From Longimonas halophila (GTDB taxonomy: Bacteria; Bacteroidota; Rhodothermia; Rhodothermales; Salinibacteraceae), in assembly GCF_002554705.1 (NCBI RefSeq), contig NZ_PDEP01000006.1:62001-126000 (forward strand): a stretch of 64,000 bases of DNA. The letters are read 5' to 3'. Shown piece by piece: positions 56,797 through 64,000 of this stretch; the first letter of the stretch is position 1, and every line of letters begins with the position of its first letter. The notes beneath the pieces were generated by a model that searched no databases, was not told the origin of the DNA, and saw only the letters and a program-made list of their open reading frames with translations. The position numbers were made by a program, and so were the translations under genes.

Positions 56797-58197
56797 ATGT
56801 GGAAGAAATACGTCACTGGCTCCACCTCCGTTGCCCCACTGGCGGTGTTTCGGGCGCTCTTCGGCTTCATCATGGCCGTGAGCATCGTCCGGTTCGCCGC
56901 CAACGGGTGGATCCACGAGTTGTACGTTCAGCCGTCGTATCACTTCACGTTCTACGGATTCGAGTGGGTCCAGCCGCTGGGCGCTACGGGGATGTACGCG
57001 CTCTTTGCGGTTATTGGCCTCTCTGCGCTCGCATTGATGTTGGGGTGGCGCTACCGAATCGCAGCGGTGCTGTTCTTCCTGTCGTTCACGTACGTGGAAC
57101 TGATCGACAAGACGAACTACCTGAACCACTACTATTTCGTCAGCATCATCAGCTTCCTGCTGATCTGGGTCCCGGCAAACCGCCGCTTCTCGCTCGATGC
57201 ATGGCGCGACGCCAGCATGCGGGCCGATCTGGTACCGGCGTGGACCGTCAACATCTTCAAGCTGCAACTGGGCCTGGTGTATGTCTACGCCGGTCTCGCC
57301 AAGCTACATCCCGACTGGCTTTTGGACGCCATGCCGCTCCGGCTCTGGCTCCCGGCGCACGGGCACTGGCCCGTCATCGGGCCGCTCTTGGAGATGCCGG
57401 AAACAGCGTATCTGTTTAGCTGGGGTGGTGCGCTCTACGACCTCACCATCGTGTTCTTCCTGCTGTGGAAGCGTACGCGTCCGCTGGCTTATGTGGCGGT
57501 GATCGGCTTCCACCTGGCGACAGCGCTGCTCTTCCAGATCGGGATGTTTCCCTACATCATGATCTTGAGCACGCTGATCTACTTCTCGCCGTCCTTCCAC
57601 AACACGGTCATCCGCTGGGCGAAGCAGACTTGGCGCTGGATCACCCGGTCGGCCCCGCGCGAAATGGCAGGGATCGGATCATCGGGCGGGCTCACGCGCT
57701 ATCGGTTCTCAAAACTGGCCTCGTGGGCGCTGGGCGGGATGCTGGGCGTGTACTTCCTGCTGCAGGTTCTCGTACCACTGCGCTTTATGGCGTATCCGGG
57801 CAACCTCTTCTGGACGGAGCAAGGATACCGCTTCTCATGGCGCGTCATGCTGATGGAAAAAACCGGCCACGCGGTCTTCCACGTACACGACCCAGACACC
57901 GGACGCCAGTGGCAGGTGGGCAACTGGGAGCATCTGACGCCCAACCAGGAGAAGATGATGTCCACCCAGCCCGACATGATCTTGCAGTTCGCGCACCACC
58001 TCGAAGACACCTACCAGGAGCAGGGCCTTGGCGATGTCGAGATCACCGTTGAGGCGCACGTTACCCTCAACGGCCGCCGGGGCGCCCTGCTGGTAGATCC
58101 TGATGTGGATCTAACCGAGATCGAGCCCGGCTTCCACCACAAAGACTGGCTGCGCCCCTTCCCCGGCAACGATCAGCGCTGGATTGGCGGAGGCTGA
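56797..58197 (+). CDS. HTTM-domain membrane protein (vitamin K-dependent gamma-carboxylase-like)
   Basis: This 466-residue integral membrane protein has the HTTM architecture. Hydrophobic helices occur at VAPLAVFRALFGFIMAVSIVRF, FYGFEWVQPLGATGMYALFAV, ALMLGWRYRIAAVLFFLSFTYVELIDKTNYLNHYY (motif with Lys and Asn), VNIFKLQLGLVYVYAGLAKLHPDWL (with the YxxAGLxKL-type catalytic-region motif), and a run near 210-270. A C-terminal extracytoplasmic domain of about 150 residues begins after helix LGGMLGVYFLLQVLVPLRF. Human GGCX carboxylates Glu using vitamin K; the role of bacterial homologues is unknown. It sits between imelysin and a TonB receptor, a frequent association in Bacteroidota, so a role in maturing surface iron-uptake lipoproteins is an inference. 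Confidence 0.93.
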   Translation: MWKKYVTGSTSVAPLAVFRALFGFIMAVSIVRFAANGWIHELYVQPSYHFTFYGFEWVQPLGATGMYALFAVIGLSALALMLGWRYRIAAVLFFLSFTYVELIDKTNYLNHYYFVSIISFLLIWVPANRRFSLDAWRDASMRADLVPAWTVNIFKLQLGLVYVYAGLAKLHPDWLLDAMPLRLWLPAHGHWPVIGPLLEMPETAYLFSWGGALYDLTIVFFLLWKRTRPLAYVAVIGFHLATALLFQIGMFPYIMILSTLIYFSPSFHNTVIRWAKQTWRWITRSAPREMAGIGSSGGLTRYRFSKLASWALGGMLGVYFLLQVLVPLRFMAYPGNLFWTEQGYRFSWRVMLMEKTGHAVFHVHDPDTGRQWQVGNWEHLTPNQEKMMSTQPDMILQFAHHLEDTYQEQGLGDVEITVEAHVTLNGRRGALLVDPDVDLTEIEPGFHHKDWLRPFPGNDQRWIGGG

Positions 58198-58248
58198 TGG
58201 TATCCGTCGCTACCTGCACTGACCCGCTCCCGTATGTTTCATTTGTAG

Positions 58249-58256
58249 TACTTTTG
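58249..58256 (+). promoter_or_regulatory. TAnnTTTG box upstream of the TonB receptor
   Basis: TACTTTTG matches the Bacteroidota -7 consensus exactly and lies 17 bp before the receptor ATG. No convincing -33 TTTG is at the right distance, so an internal promoter is only possible. Confidence 0.25.
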
Positions 58257-58273
58257 CATTGTCTGTTCCTGGA

Positions 58274-60781
58274 ATGACCGCTATACCCCGCCGCATCGTT
58301 ATTGCCGCTCTGGCCTGTCTTTTGGGGATACTACAGACCCCGGCTGCGGCGCAATCCGTCTCCATCTTCGGCACCGTGACCGATGAATCCGGCGCGCCCG
58401 TACCCGGGGCGATCGTCTTTGCGGCAGATGCGGCAGAAACCGGGTCTGCCGCCGACAGCCTCTTCACCGTAACGGATGCCCGCACCCAGACGACCGGCTC
58501 GGACGGGCGCTACGCGATTGATGACCTTGCAGCAGGTCGATACGTCGTGCGTGCGTTCTTCTCGGGTAAGCAACTGGCCACCCAGCAGGTTGCCATTACC
58601 GACGGCGACCAGCGGGTCGACTTCACGCTTACGATTCTGGAAGACGAACTCGACGAGGTCACCGTCCGCGACGAGAGCAGCGATGCCTTTGGGATGACGC
58701 GGCTTCGCGCAGTAGATACCGAGGGCGCAGCCATCTACGAGGCCAAGAAGAACGAAGTGGTGCTTGTGGATGAGATGGCAGCGAACCTGGCCACGGGCAA
58801 CAGTCGGCAGATCTATAGCAAGGTGGCGGGCCTCAACATCTGGCAGAGCGATGCCGCAGGCGTACAGCTGGGCCTGGGCGGGCGCGGACTCAGCCCGAAT
58901 CGTAACTCCAACTTCAATACGCGCCAGAACGGCTACGACATTGCCGCCGATGCGCTGGGCTATCCGGAAAGCTACTACACGCCGCCTCCACAGGCCCTGG
59001 AGCGCGTTGAGATCGTGCGCGGGGCCTCCTCGCTGCAGTACGGCACGCAGTTTGGCGGACTCGTCAATTTTGTCTTCAAGAACGGTCCTGAAGATGAGCC
59101 AGCGCAACTCGCTACCACGCAATCGGCTGGCTCCTTTGGACTGCTCAACTCATTTAACAGCGTGGGGGGCACGGCCGGACCCGCGCAGTACTACGGCTAC
59201 TACCAGTACAAACGCTCCGATGGCTGGCGGCCCAACGCCAATCTGCAGCAGCACCAGGCGCATGCGTCGGTTGACTTCGAGGTGACCGACAAGCTCACCA
59301 TCCGTCCCGAGTACACGTTCATGCGCTACCTCGCGCAGCAGCCCGGCGGCCTCACGGATACGCAGTTCGATCGCGACCCGAGTCAGTCGAATCGGGAGCG
59401 CAACTGGTTTCGGGTGAACTGGAATCTCTTTGCGCTCCAGGCCGATTATGCGCTTTCGGGCGTTACCACCCTGAACACGCGGTTCTTTGGCCTCGTGGCC
59501 GGGCGGGATGCGCTGGGCAACCTCCAACGCATCGACCGGCTGGACCAGGGCGGGCCGCGCGACCTGCTCAAAGACGATTTTCGCAATTTCGGCAACGAAA
59601 CGCGGCTCATCCACCGTTATCCGCTACGCGACGGCATCTCGGTGCTGCTCGCCGGCACGCGCTACTACCAGGGCTTCACCCACCGTCGCCAGGGACTGGG
59701 CCCGGCAGGCGACGACCCCGAGTTTGCCTACCGTACGCCCGACAACCTCGAAGGCTCGGACTTCGACCTGCCGAGCCGTAATATGGCCGTCTTCGCCGAG
59801 AACATCTTCAATATCACGCCGCGCTTTAGCCTGACGCCGGGCGTGCGCTTCGAGTATATCCGCACGCAGGCCGATGGGTATTACCGCAATCTGGTTGAGG
59901 ATCTGGCAGGCAACACGCTGGTCGACGAGCAGATCCAGGAGGAGCGCGACCGGGCCCGCTCGTTCGTCTTCTTCGGACTCGGGGCCAGCTACAAGCATTC
60001 GGATGCACTGGAGATCTATGCCAACGCGTCGCAGAACTACCGTGCGATCACATTCAACGACATCCGCGTGAGTCTGGGCAGTCTGGAGGTCGATCCTGAC
60101 CTGCAAGACGAGCGGGGCTATAACCTCGACCTGGGCATGCGTGGAACGCTGGATCGCCTCTTCAGCTACGATGCCACGCTCTTCCACCTCGCCTACAAAG
60201 ACCGCATCGGCACGGTCTTGCGGACCGAGCCCAATCCGCGCTTCAACAACCTGGTGGATCGCACCTTCCGCTTCCGCACCAATATCGCGGATGCGCGTAT
60301 TGTGGGCCTCGAATCGTTCGGCGAGCTCGATCTCTACAAAGCGCTGGTCGATCGCAACAGCGACACGCGTCTTTCGGTCTTCTCGAACGTGGCGCTTATC
60401 TCGGCCACCTACACCGATTCGGAGGAGCCCGGCATCGAAGGCAATGAGGTGGAGCTCGTGCCGACGGTCAATGCCAAAACAGGGCTGACGCTGGGCCTTG
60501 GCGGATTGGAGGCCACGTACCAGTTTACCTACGTGAGCGATCAGTTCTCAGATGCCTCGAACGCGCAGCGCACGCCTACGGCCATCGAAGGCATCATTCC
60601 GTCGTATCACGTAATGGACCTGTCGGCCAAGTACAGCACCGGGCGATATCAGCTCGGCGCAGGTGTCAACAACCTGACGGATGAGCGCTACTTCACCCGC
60701 CGCGCCACCGGCTATCCGGGCCCCGGCATCATCCCGGCCACGGCGCGCAACTTCTACGTATCGCTGGGGCTGACGCTGTAG
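58274..60781 (+). CDS. TonB-dependent receptor (FecA-like siderophore/iron-complex type)
   Basis: I start at the ATG at 58274 (MTAIPRRIVIAALACLLGIL), giving 835 residues and a signal peptide ending near PAAAQ. Residues about 25-115 are a carboxypeptidase-regulatory-like domain (GTVTDESGAPVPGAIV). The plug follows, with DEMAANLATGNSRQIYSKVAGLNI and the strand LERVEIVRGASSLQYGTQFGGLVNF. The remainder is a 22-strand barrel with aromatic-girdle strands, ending FYVSLGLTL. Loops ending IRPEYTFMRYLAQQPGGLTD resemble FecA and ferric-citrate-type receptors. It imports a metal complex across the outer membrane, powered by TonB. It lies 76 bp after the HTTM gene, completing the cluster. The ligand is not determinable. 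Confidence 0.95.
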   Translation: MTAIPRRIVIAALACLLGILQTPAAAQSVSIFGTVTDESGAPVPGAIVFAADAAETGSAADSLFTVTDARTQTTGSDGRYAIDDLAAGRYVVRAFFSGKQLATQQVAITDGDQRVDFTLTILEDELDEVTVRDESSDAFGMTRLRAVDTEGAAIYEAKKNEVVLVDEMAANLATGNSRQIYSKVAGLNIWQSDAAGVQLGLGGRGLSPNRNSNFNTRQNGYDIAADALGYPESYYTPPPQALERVEIVRGASSLQYGTQFGGLVNFVFKNGPEDEPAQLATTQSAGSFGLLNSFNSVGGTAGPAQYYGYYQYKRSDGWRPNANLQQHQAHASVDFEVTDKLTIRPEYTFMRYLAQQPGGLTDTQFDRDPSQSNRERNWFRVNWNLFALQADYALSGVTTLNTRFFGLVAGRDALGNLQRIDRLDQGGPRDLLKDDFRNFGNETRLIHRYPLRDGISVLLAGTRYYQGFTHRRQGLGPAGDDPEFAYRTPDNLEGSDFDLPSRNMAVFAENIFNITPRFSLTPGVRFEYIRTQADGYYRNLVEDLAGNTLVDEQIQEERDRARSFVFFGLGASYKHSDALEIYANASQNYRAITFNDIRVSLGSLEVDPDLQDERGYNLDLGMRGTLDRLFSYDATLFHLAYKDRIGTVLRTEPNPRFNNLVDRTFRFRTNIADARIVGLESFGELDLYKALVDRNSDTRLSVFSNVALISATYTDSEEPGIEGNEVELVPTVNAKTGLTLGLGGLEATYQFTYVSDQFSDASNAQRTPTAIEGIIPSYHVMDLSAKYSTGRYQLGAGVNNLTDERYFTRRATGYPGPGIIPATARNFYVSLGLTL

Positions 60782-60876
60782 GCAGCTGCTGGAGGCAAAA
60801 TCCGTGCTATCGCTCGTTACGTTGCCCCGGCGTCCGAACTCGTTTTTTTTGCTTTAGCACTGGAGGCGAGGGCGAC

Positions 60877-62658
60877 CTACAGCCCCACCGCAACCCCCTC
60901 ACGTCGCGGGTCGGCGCTGCCGTGGTAGGTAGCGCTGCCGGTGCTATCGTACCGAACGCGGACGCCGTGCGCACGCCCCCAGCGGCTGCGTACGTTGAGC
61001 GGCCAGCCGCGCGCGTCCAGATTCTCCTGCACGTCTTGCGGGAAGCCATGGCGTTCCAGCCAGATCGACCGCGGCTTCCACTGGTGATGAAACCGCGGCG
61101 TCGTAATCGCCTGCTCGATGTCCATGCCGTGGTCGATCACGTTCATGATCACCTGAAACACCGTCGTGATGATGGTGGGTCCACCCGGCGAGCCAATCAC
61201 CAGATGCAAGCGCCCGTCCGGGTCCTCTACAATGGTCGGCGTCATGGAGGATAGCATCCGTTTTTGCGGGGCCACCGCATTGCGTTCGGATCCCACCAGC
61301 CCAAACTGGTTGGGCACCCCCGGCTTTAGGCTGAAGTCGTTCATCTCGTTGTTTAGGAAGAACCCCGCGCCATCCACCACGACCTTGGAGCCATACGAAC
61401 TGTTGATCGTCGTCGTTACGCTTACGGCTTGGCCGTCGGCATCCACGACCGAGTAGTGCGTGGTCTCCATCGACTCGGCCCCGGGCGGCGTGCCGTGCGA
61501 TACCGAGTCGGTCGGTGTGATGCGATTGGGCTGCACATCGTCCATGCGGGTGCGCATGTACGCCGGATCCATCAGTGCGTCGATCGGGACGTCTACGAAG
61601 TCGGTATCGCCCATCCACTTCGCGCGATCGGCAAAGACGCGGCGCATGGCCTCACCCAAGTGGTGGACCGTCGCGCTGGCGTTGAGTCCATTACCGGCGA
61701 CGTCGTAGTTTTCGGCAGCGTTCAAGAGCTGGGCCAGCGCAACACCGCCTGAAGAGGGCGGGCCCATCGAAATGACGCGGTGGTCGCGGTAGGTGGATAC
61801 GACCGGCTCGCGCTCGACCGCGGTGTACGATGCCAGATCCTCATGGGTAATGAGCCCGTCGCCACGCTGCATCTCGGATACGATAAGATTGGCGGTCGGG
61901 CCCGTGTAAAAGCCAGCGCGTCCGTTTTCGCGGATGCGAATGAGCACGTTCGCCAGATCGGGCTGGCGTAGCGTCTGCCCCGGCTCGTAGCGTCCGCCCT
62001 GATCGCCTTCAGCACCAAAGTAGCGGCGCGTGCTGGCAAACTGGTTAAAGTCGTCCTGCGCGCTGTTGAGCGCTTCAGCCTGGGTGGGGAGCAGCTCGAA
62101 TCCGTTGATAGCCAGCTCGATAGCTGGAGCCATGACTTCGGAGCGAGAGAGCGTGCCGTACTTCTCAAGCGCATGCAAGAGCCCGTCCACGGTGCCGGGT
62201 ACGCCCGACGCCAGGTGGCCGCGCCGACTTCGGGCGCGCACAGCGTTGCCGCGGGCATCCAGATAGACATCAGGAGTAGCTGCGGCAGGAGCGGTTTCGC
62301 GGTGATCAATCGTGGTCGCGGTGCCGTCGGGCTGGCGCAGCACCAGGAACCCGCCGCCGCCCAAGTTGCCGGCCCGCGGATACGTTACGGCCAGCGCAAA
62401 GCCGACCGCGACCGAGGCATCGACCGCATTGCCGCCCTGCTCCAGGATCTGGCGTCCGGCCTCAGCCGCTGCCGGATGCGCGGCCACGACCATGCCGTCT
62501 TCGCCATACTCGGGCGTTGCGACAGGAGCCTCGTGCTTGTTTGTTCGCAACGGCTCGTCGCCTGCCGGTAGGGCGTAGGCAGGAGACACATAGGCGAGTG
62601 CTATGGATATGAGAGCAGCGACGACCAAGCGAGGCAGAGCGAGACCACGGGTAGGCAT
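60877..62658 (-). CDS. ggt: Gamma-glutamyltransferase
   Basis: The 593-residue precursor has a signal peptide (residues 1-29, ending PAYA) and is periplasmic. The large-subunit motifs are MVVAAHPAAAEAGRQILEQGGNAVDASVAVGFAL and NLGGGGFLVLR. The autocatalytic cleavage site and nucleophile is Thr399 in ETTHYSVVDADGQAV. The small subunit contains NNEMNDFS, LSSMTPTIVEDPDG and GSPGGPTIITTV, all of which shape the active site. The enzyme cleaves glutathione and transfers the gamma-glutamyl group to water or amino acids. The gene converges with the TonB receptor gene; 95 bp separate them with a T8 run but no clear hairpin. Confidence 0.96.
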   Translation of the reverse strand: MPTRGLALPRLVVAALISIALAYVSPAYALPAGDEPLRTNKHEAPVATPEYGEDGMVVAAHPAAAEAGRQILEQGGNAVDASVAVGFALAVTYPRAGNLGGGGFLVLRQPDGTATTIDHRETAPAAATPDVYLDARGNAVRARSRRGHLASGVPGTVDGLLHALEKYGTLSRSEVMAPAIELAINGFELLPTQAEALNSAQDDFNQFASTRRYFGAEGDQGGRYEPGQTLRQPDLANVLIRIRENGRAGFYTGPTANLIVSEMQRGDGLITHEDLASYTAVEREPVVSTYRDHRVISMGPPSSGGVALAQLLNAAENYDVAGNGLNASATVHHLGEAMRRVFADRAKWMGDTDFVDVPIDALMDPAYMRTRMDDVQPNRITPTDSVSHGTPPGAESMETTHYSVVDADGQAVSVTTTINSSYGSKVVVDGAGFFLNNEMNDFSLKPGVPNQFGLVGSERNAVAPQKRMLSSMTPTIVEDPDGRLHLVIGSPGGPTIITTVFQVIMNVIDHGMDIEQAITTPRFHHQWKPRSIWLERHGFPQDVQENLDARGWPLNVRSRWGRAHGVRVRYDSTGSATYHGSADPRREGVAVGL

Positions 62659-62715
62659 AGGCGCAGCGGGAGATCAGGCAGAAAAGCAAAAAAAGACAGA
62701 GCTCATCAGGCGCGG

Positions 62716-63375
62716 TTACGCGTCTTCGGGTTTCGGCATGATGTAAGCCATCCCAAAATAGATGAGAGCAAGGTTACCTCCCGAGATGAACAAGCCCACC
62801 AGAAAGGCAGCGCGCACCAGCGTAACATCGAGCCCAAAGTACTCAGCGAGCCCGGCGCACACGCCAAAGAGCTTCTTCTCGGAGGAGCGACGTAGCTTAT
62901 TGGCCGAGGACGACGGGTCGGTCTGTTCGGCGTCGAGCGCTGCGCGGGCCTCACGCAGTTTAGCTTGCACCTTTTCCTCGACCGACTCAGAAGATGCGCC
63001 CGAATCCGAAGTAGAAGACGTTGAGCTGGTGGTTTTCTTTTTGTTCTTTTTGCGTCCAGAAAATACCCCGAATCCAATGAGGGCCATCATCATCCCTACC
63101 ATACCAATACCCAGGGTGGAGCTCAGGAATCCCATCGACGTGAACTCGGCAATGAGGTAGAGCGCCAGCACGAGCAGCATGCCCACGCCAGTAGCGGTGG
63201 CAATGCGCCCAAAGCGGTCAGAGGATCCGCCTGCAGGCGCGTCCAGCAGGTGGTCGAGCTCCTCGTCGGTGAAGTCGCTAAGCTCGGCATCGTCGAGCGG
63301 CGAGAACGATGTGTCGGAGGGGCGGTCGTCTGCATGGGAGCGCGAGGACGAGCGGGGGCGGTTACGGGTTGGCAT
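62716..63375 (-). CDS. PspC-domain membrane protein
   Basis: The 219-residue protein begins with about 50 acidic and Ser/Arg-rich disordered residues. Two hydrophobic segments follow (ATGVGMLLVLALYLIAEF and GIGMVGMMMALIGFGVF), then a basic GRKKNKKK turn, a Ser/Thr-rich linker and a short coiled coil (EEKVQAKLREARAAL). The C-terminal 55 residues are a PspC domain (KKLFGVCAGLAEYFGLDVTLVRAAFLVGLF), whose last helix enters the membrane. PspC proteins help sense envelope stress in E. coli, but stand-alone forms like this have no fixed role. It follows ggt with 57 bp between them on the same strand, transcribed before it. Confidence 0.9.
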   Translation of the reverse strand: MPTRNRPRSSSRSHADDRPSDTSFSPLDDAELSDFTDEELDHLLDAPAGGSSDRFGRIATATGVGMLLVLALYLIAEFTSMGFLSSTLGIGMVGMMMALIGFGVFSGRKKNKKKTTSSTSSTSDSGASSESVEEKVQAKLREARAALDAEQTDPSSSANKLRRSSEKKLFGVCAGLAEYFGLDVTLVRAAFLVGLFISGGNLALIYFGMAYIMPKPEDA

Positions 63376-63432
63376 GGGAGGCAGAGCGCGTGTGGAAAAA
63401 CAGCGAGCGCAGATACAGGCGAAATACGAATA

Positions 63433-64000
63433 CTATGACAGGCGTGGCTGCTTCGGTTCGCGAAGAAGCGGCCCTACGGTTTCCGTTTCGGTGACGACGT
63501 ATTGCACCGGTACATCGTGATCATCCGACGGCACGGTATCGACCAGGCAGGCGTCGAATGCAAGCGCGAGGGTGTCGGCGTCAAGGTCGGCCAGAAAGCG
63601 ATCGTAGAACCCGCCGCCGTGTCCGATGCGGTGGCCGCGCCGACCTACACCGAAGGCGGGTACAATCACCAGGTCAATGGCATGGGGAGCAATGCGGGTG
63701 CCGTGCACCGGCTCGTGCAATCCCCACCGATTTTCGACCAGGGCATCGGTGTTGGTAAAGGTGCGGGCCTCCATATCGGGCTGCCCGGCTGCGAAACTTG
63801 TGACCACCGGCAGCACGACGGTCTTGCCTGCGGCCTGGCACCACCCAATGAGCGGACGCGTGTCGACTTCGCCGCGATCGAGCGCGGGCCAGTACAGATG
63901 CACAACATCGGCGCGGTGCAGCGCTGGGTGCGCCCGGGTACGAGCGCAGATGCGTCGACTGCGCCTGCTGTGAGCCACAGGAGCAAGAGCCCGTCGGTAC
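63433..64000 (-). CDS. 5-formyltetrahydrofolate cyclo-ligase, N-terminus cut by window edge
   Basis: The frame is open to the window end, so the true start lies outside; an internal GTG at 63978 is not the likely start, since SRRICARTRAHPALHRADVV upstream of the core belongs to the family. Visible are VVHLYWPALDRGEVDTRPLI, GKTVVLPVV, DLVIVPAFGVGRRGHRIGHGGGFYDRFL (ATP- and folate-binding loop, GHGGGFYDR) and a C-terminal ALAFDACLV, VPSDDHDVPV, VVTETE. The enzyme converts 5-formyl-THF to 5,10-methenyl-THF with ATP. The call is firm from the GHGGGFYDR region. Confidence 0.94.
   Translation of the reverse strand, partial: YRRALAPVAHSRRSRRICARTRAHPALHRADVVHLYWPALDRGEVDTRPLIGWCQAAGKTVVLPVVTSFAAGQPDMEARTFTNTDALVENRWGLHEPVHGTRIAPHAIDLVIVPAFGVGRRGHRIGHGGGFYDRFLADLDADTLALAFDACLVDTVPSDDHDVPVQYVVTETETVGPLLREPKQPRLS

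Noticed and set aside
60850..60859. T8 run between the TonB receptor and ggt genes as an intrinsic terminator
   Set aside because: No stable stem precedes it on either strand.

Overview
Organism. The window looks like chromosomal DNA from a GC-rich, probably halophilic member of the Bacteroidota/Rhodothermota (Salinibacter/Salisaeta-like). This is an inference. It rests on acidic Asp/Glu-rich proteins, a TonB receptor with a carboxypeptidase-regulatory N-domain, DUF4856 and imelysin lipoproteins, lamin-tail-domain and FlgD-Ig surface proteins, TAnnTTTG-like promoter boxes, and weak or absent Shine-Dalgarno sites at many starts. There is no rRNA, prophage or CRISPR array. One tRNA (Ser, CGA) is present.

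Layout. 1-774: end of a DPP IV-like S9 peptidase. 870-14286: a minus-strand block with uppP, a secreted CAP-glutaredoxin fusion, clpC, an A-type Fe-S carrier, a lamin-tail surface protein, an M20 amidohydrolase, a membrane VWA protein, a Na+/Ca2+ exchanger and a two-domain cytidine deaminase with reversed domain order. 14287-14804: intergenic region with a 32-residue hydrophobic ORF followed by a long RNA hairpin. 14805-24498: mostly plus strand: YyaL, a coiled-coil tail-anchored protein (minus), an M19 dipeptidase, an ATP-grasp enzyme, a thiolase, a 3-methyladenine glycosylase, a coiled-coil lipoprotein and an AI-2E family permease. 24775-26847: a visibly AT-rich two-gene minus-strand cassette pairing a YejK/NdpA-like protein with a RelA/SpoT-type nucleotidyltransferase. 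It is the strongest candidate for an undescribed system. 27165-40383: plus-strand alaS, a 1615-residue DUF4011-like/SF1 helicase/nuclease, tRNA-Ser, a thioesterase, a small secreted protein, an RfbD-like reductase, serS and hemL. 40384-41433: a gene-free, repeat-rich kilobase. 41434-47449: a phospho-signalling locus (PP2C phosphatase, secreted TPR/Cache-like protein, membrane OB-FHA protein, zinc-ribbon/WD40 Ser/Thr kinase). 48247-53873: polA and a pair of M16 peptidases, one of them without a zinc site. 54271-60781: an iron-uptake-like run of DUF4856 lipoprotein, imelysin, HTTM protein and TonB receptor, with a palindromic operator candidate upstream. 60877-64000: gamma-glutamyltransferase, a PspC protein and a truncated 5-formyl-THF cyclo-ligase, all minus strand.

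Repeats. Two near-identical copies of a ~163-bp foldback, MITE-like element lie directly at the stop codons of two unrelated genes (CAP-glutaredoxin and thiolase). The first copy is split by a second, 226-bp hairpin-rich insertion. Several shorter palindromic repeats recur in intergenic DNA.

Limits. All family calls come from reading motifs by eye; no database search was run. Where the open frame runs upstream of the family's usual N-terminus, I chose the start from conserved N-terminal sequence, signal peptides or Shine-Dalgarno sites.
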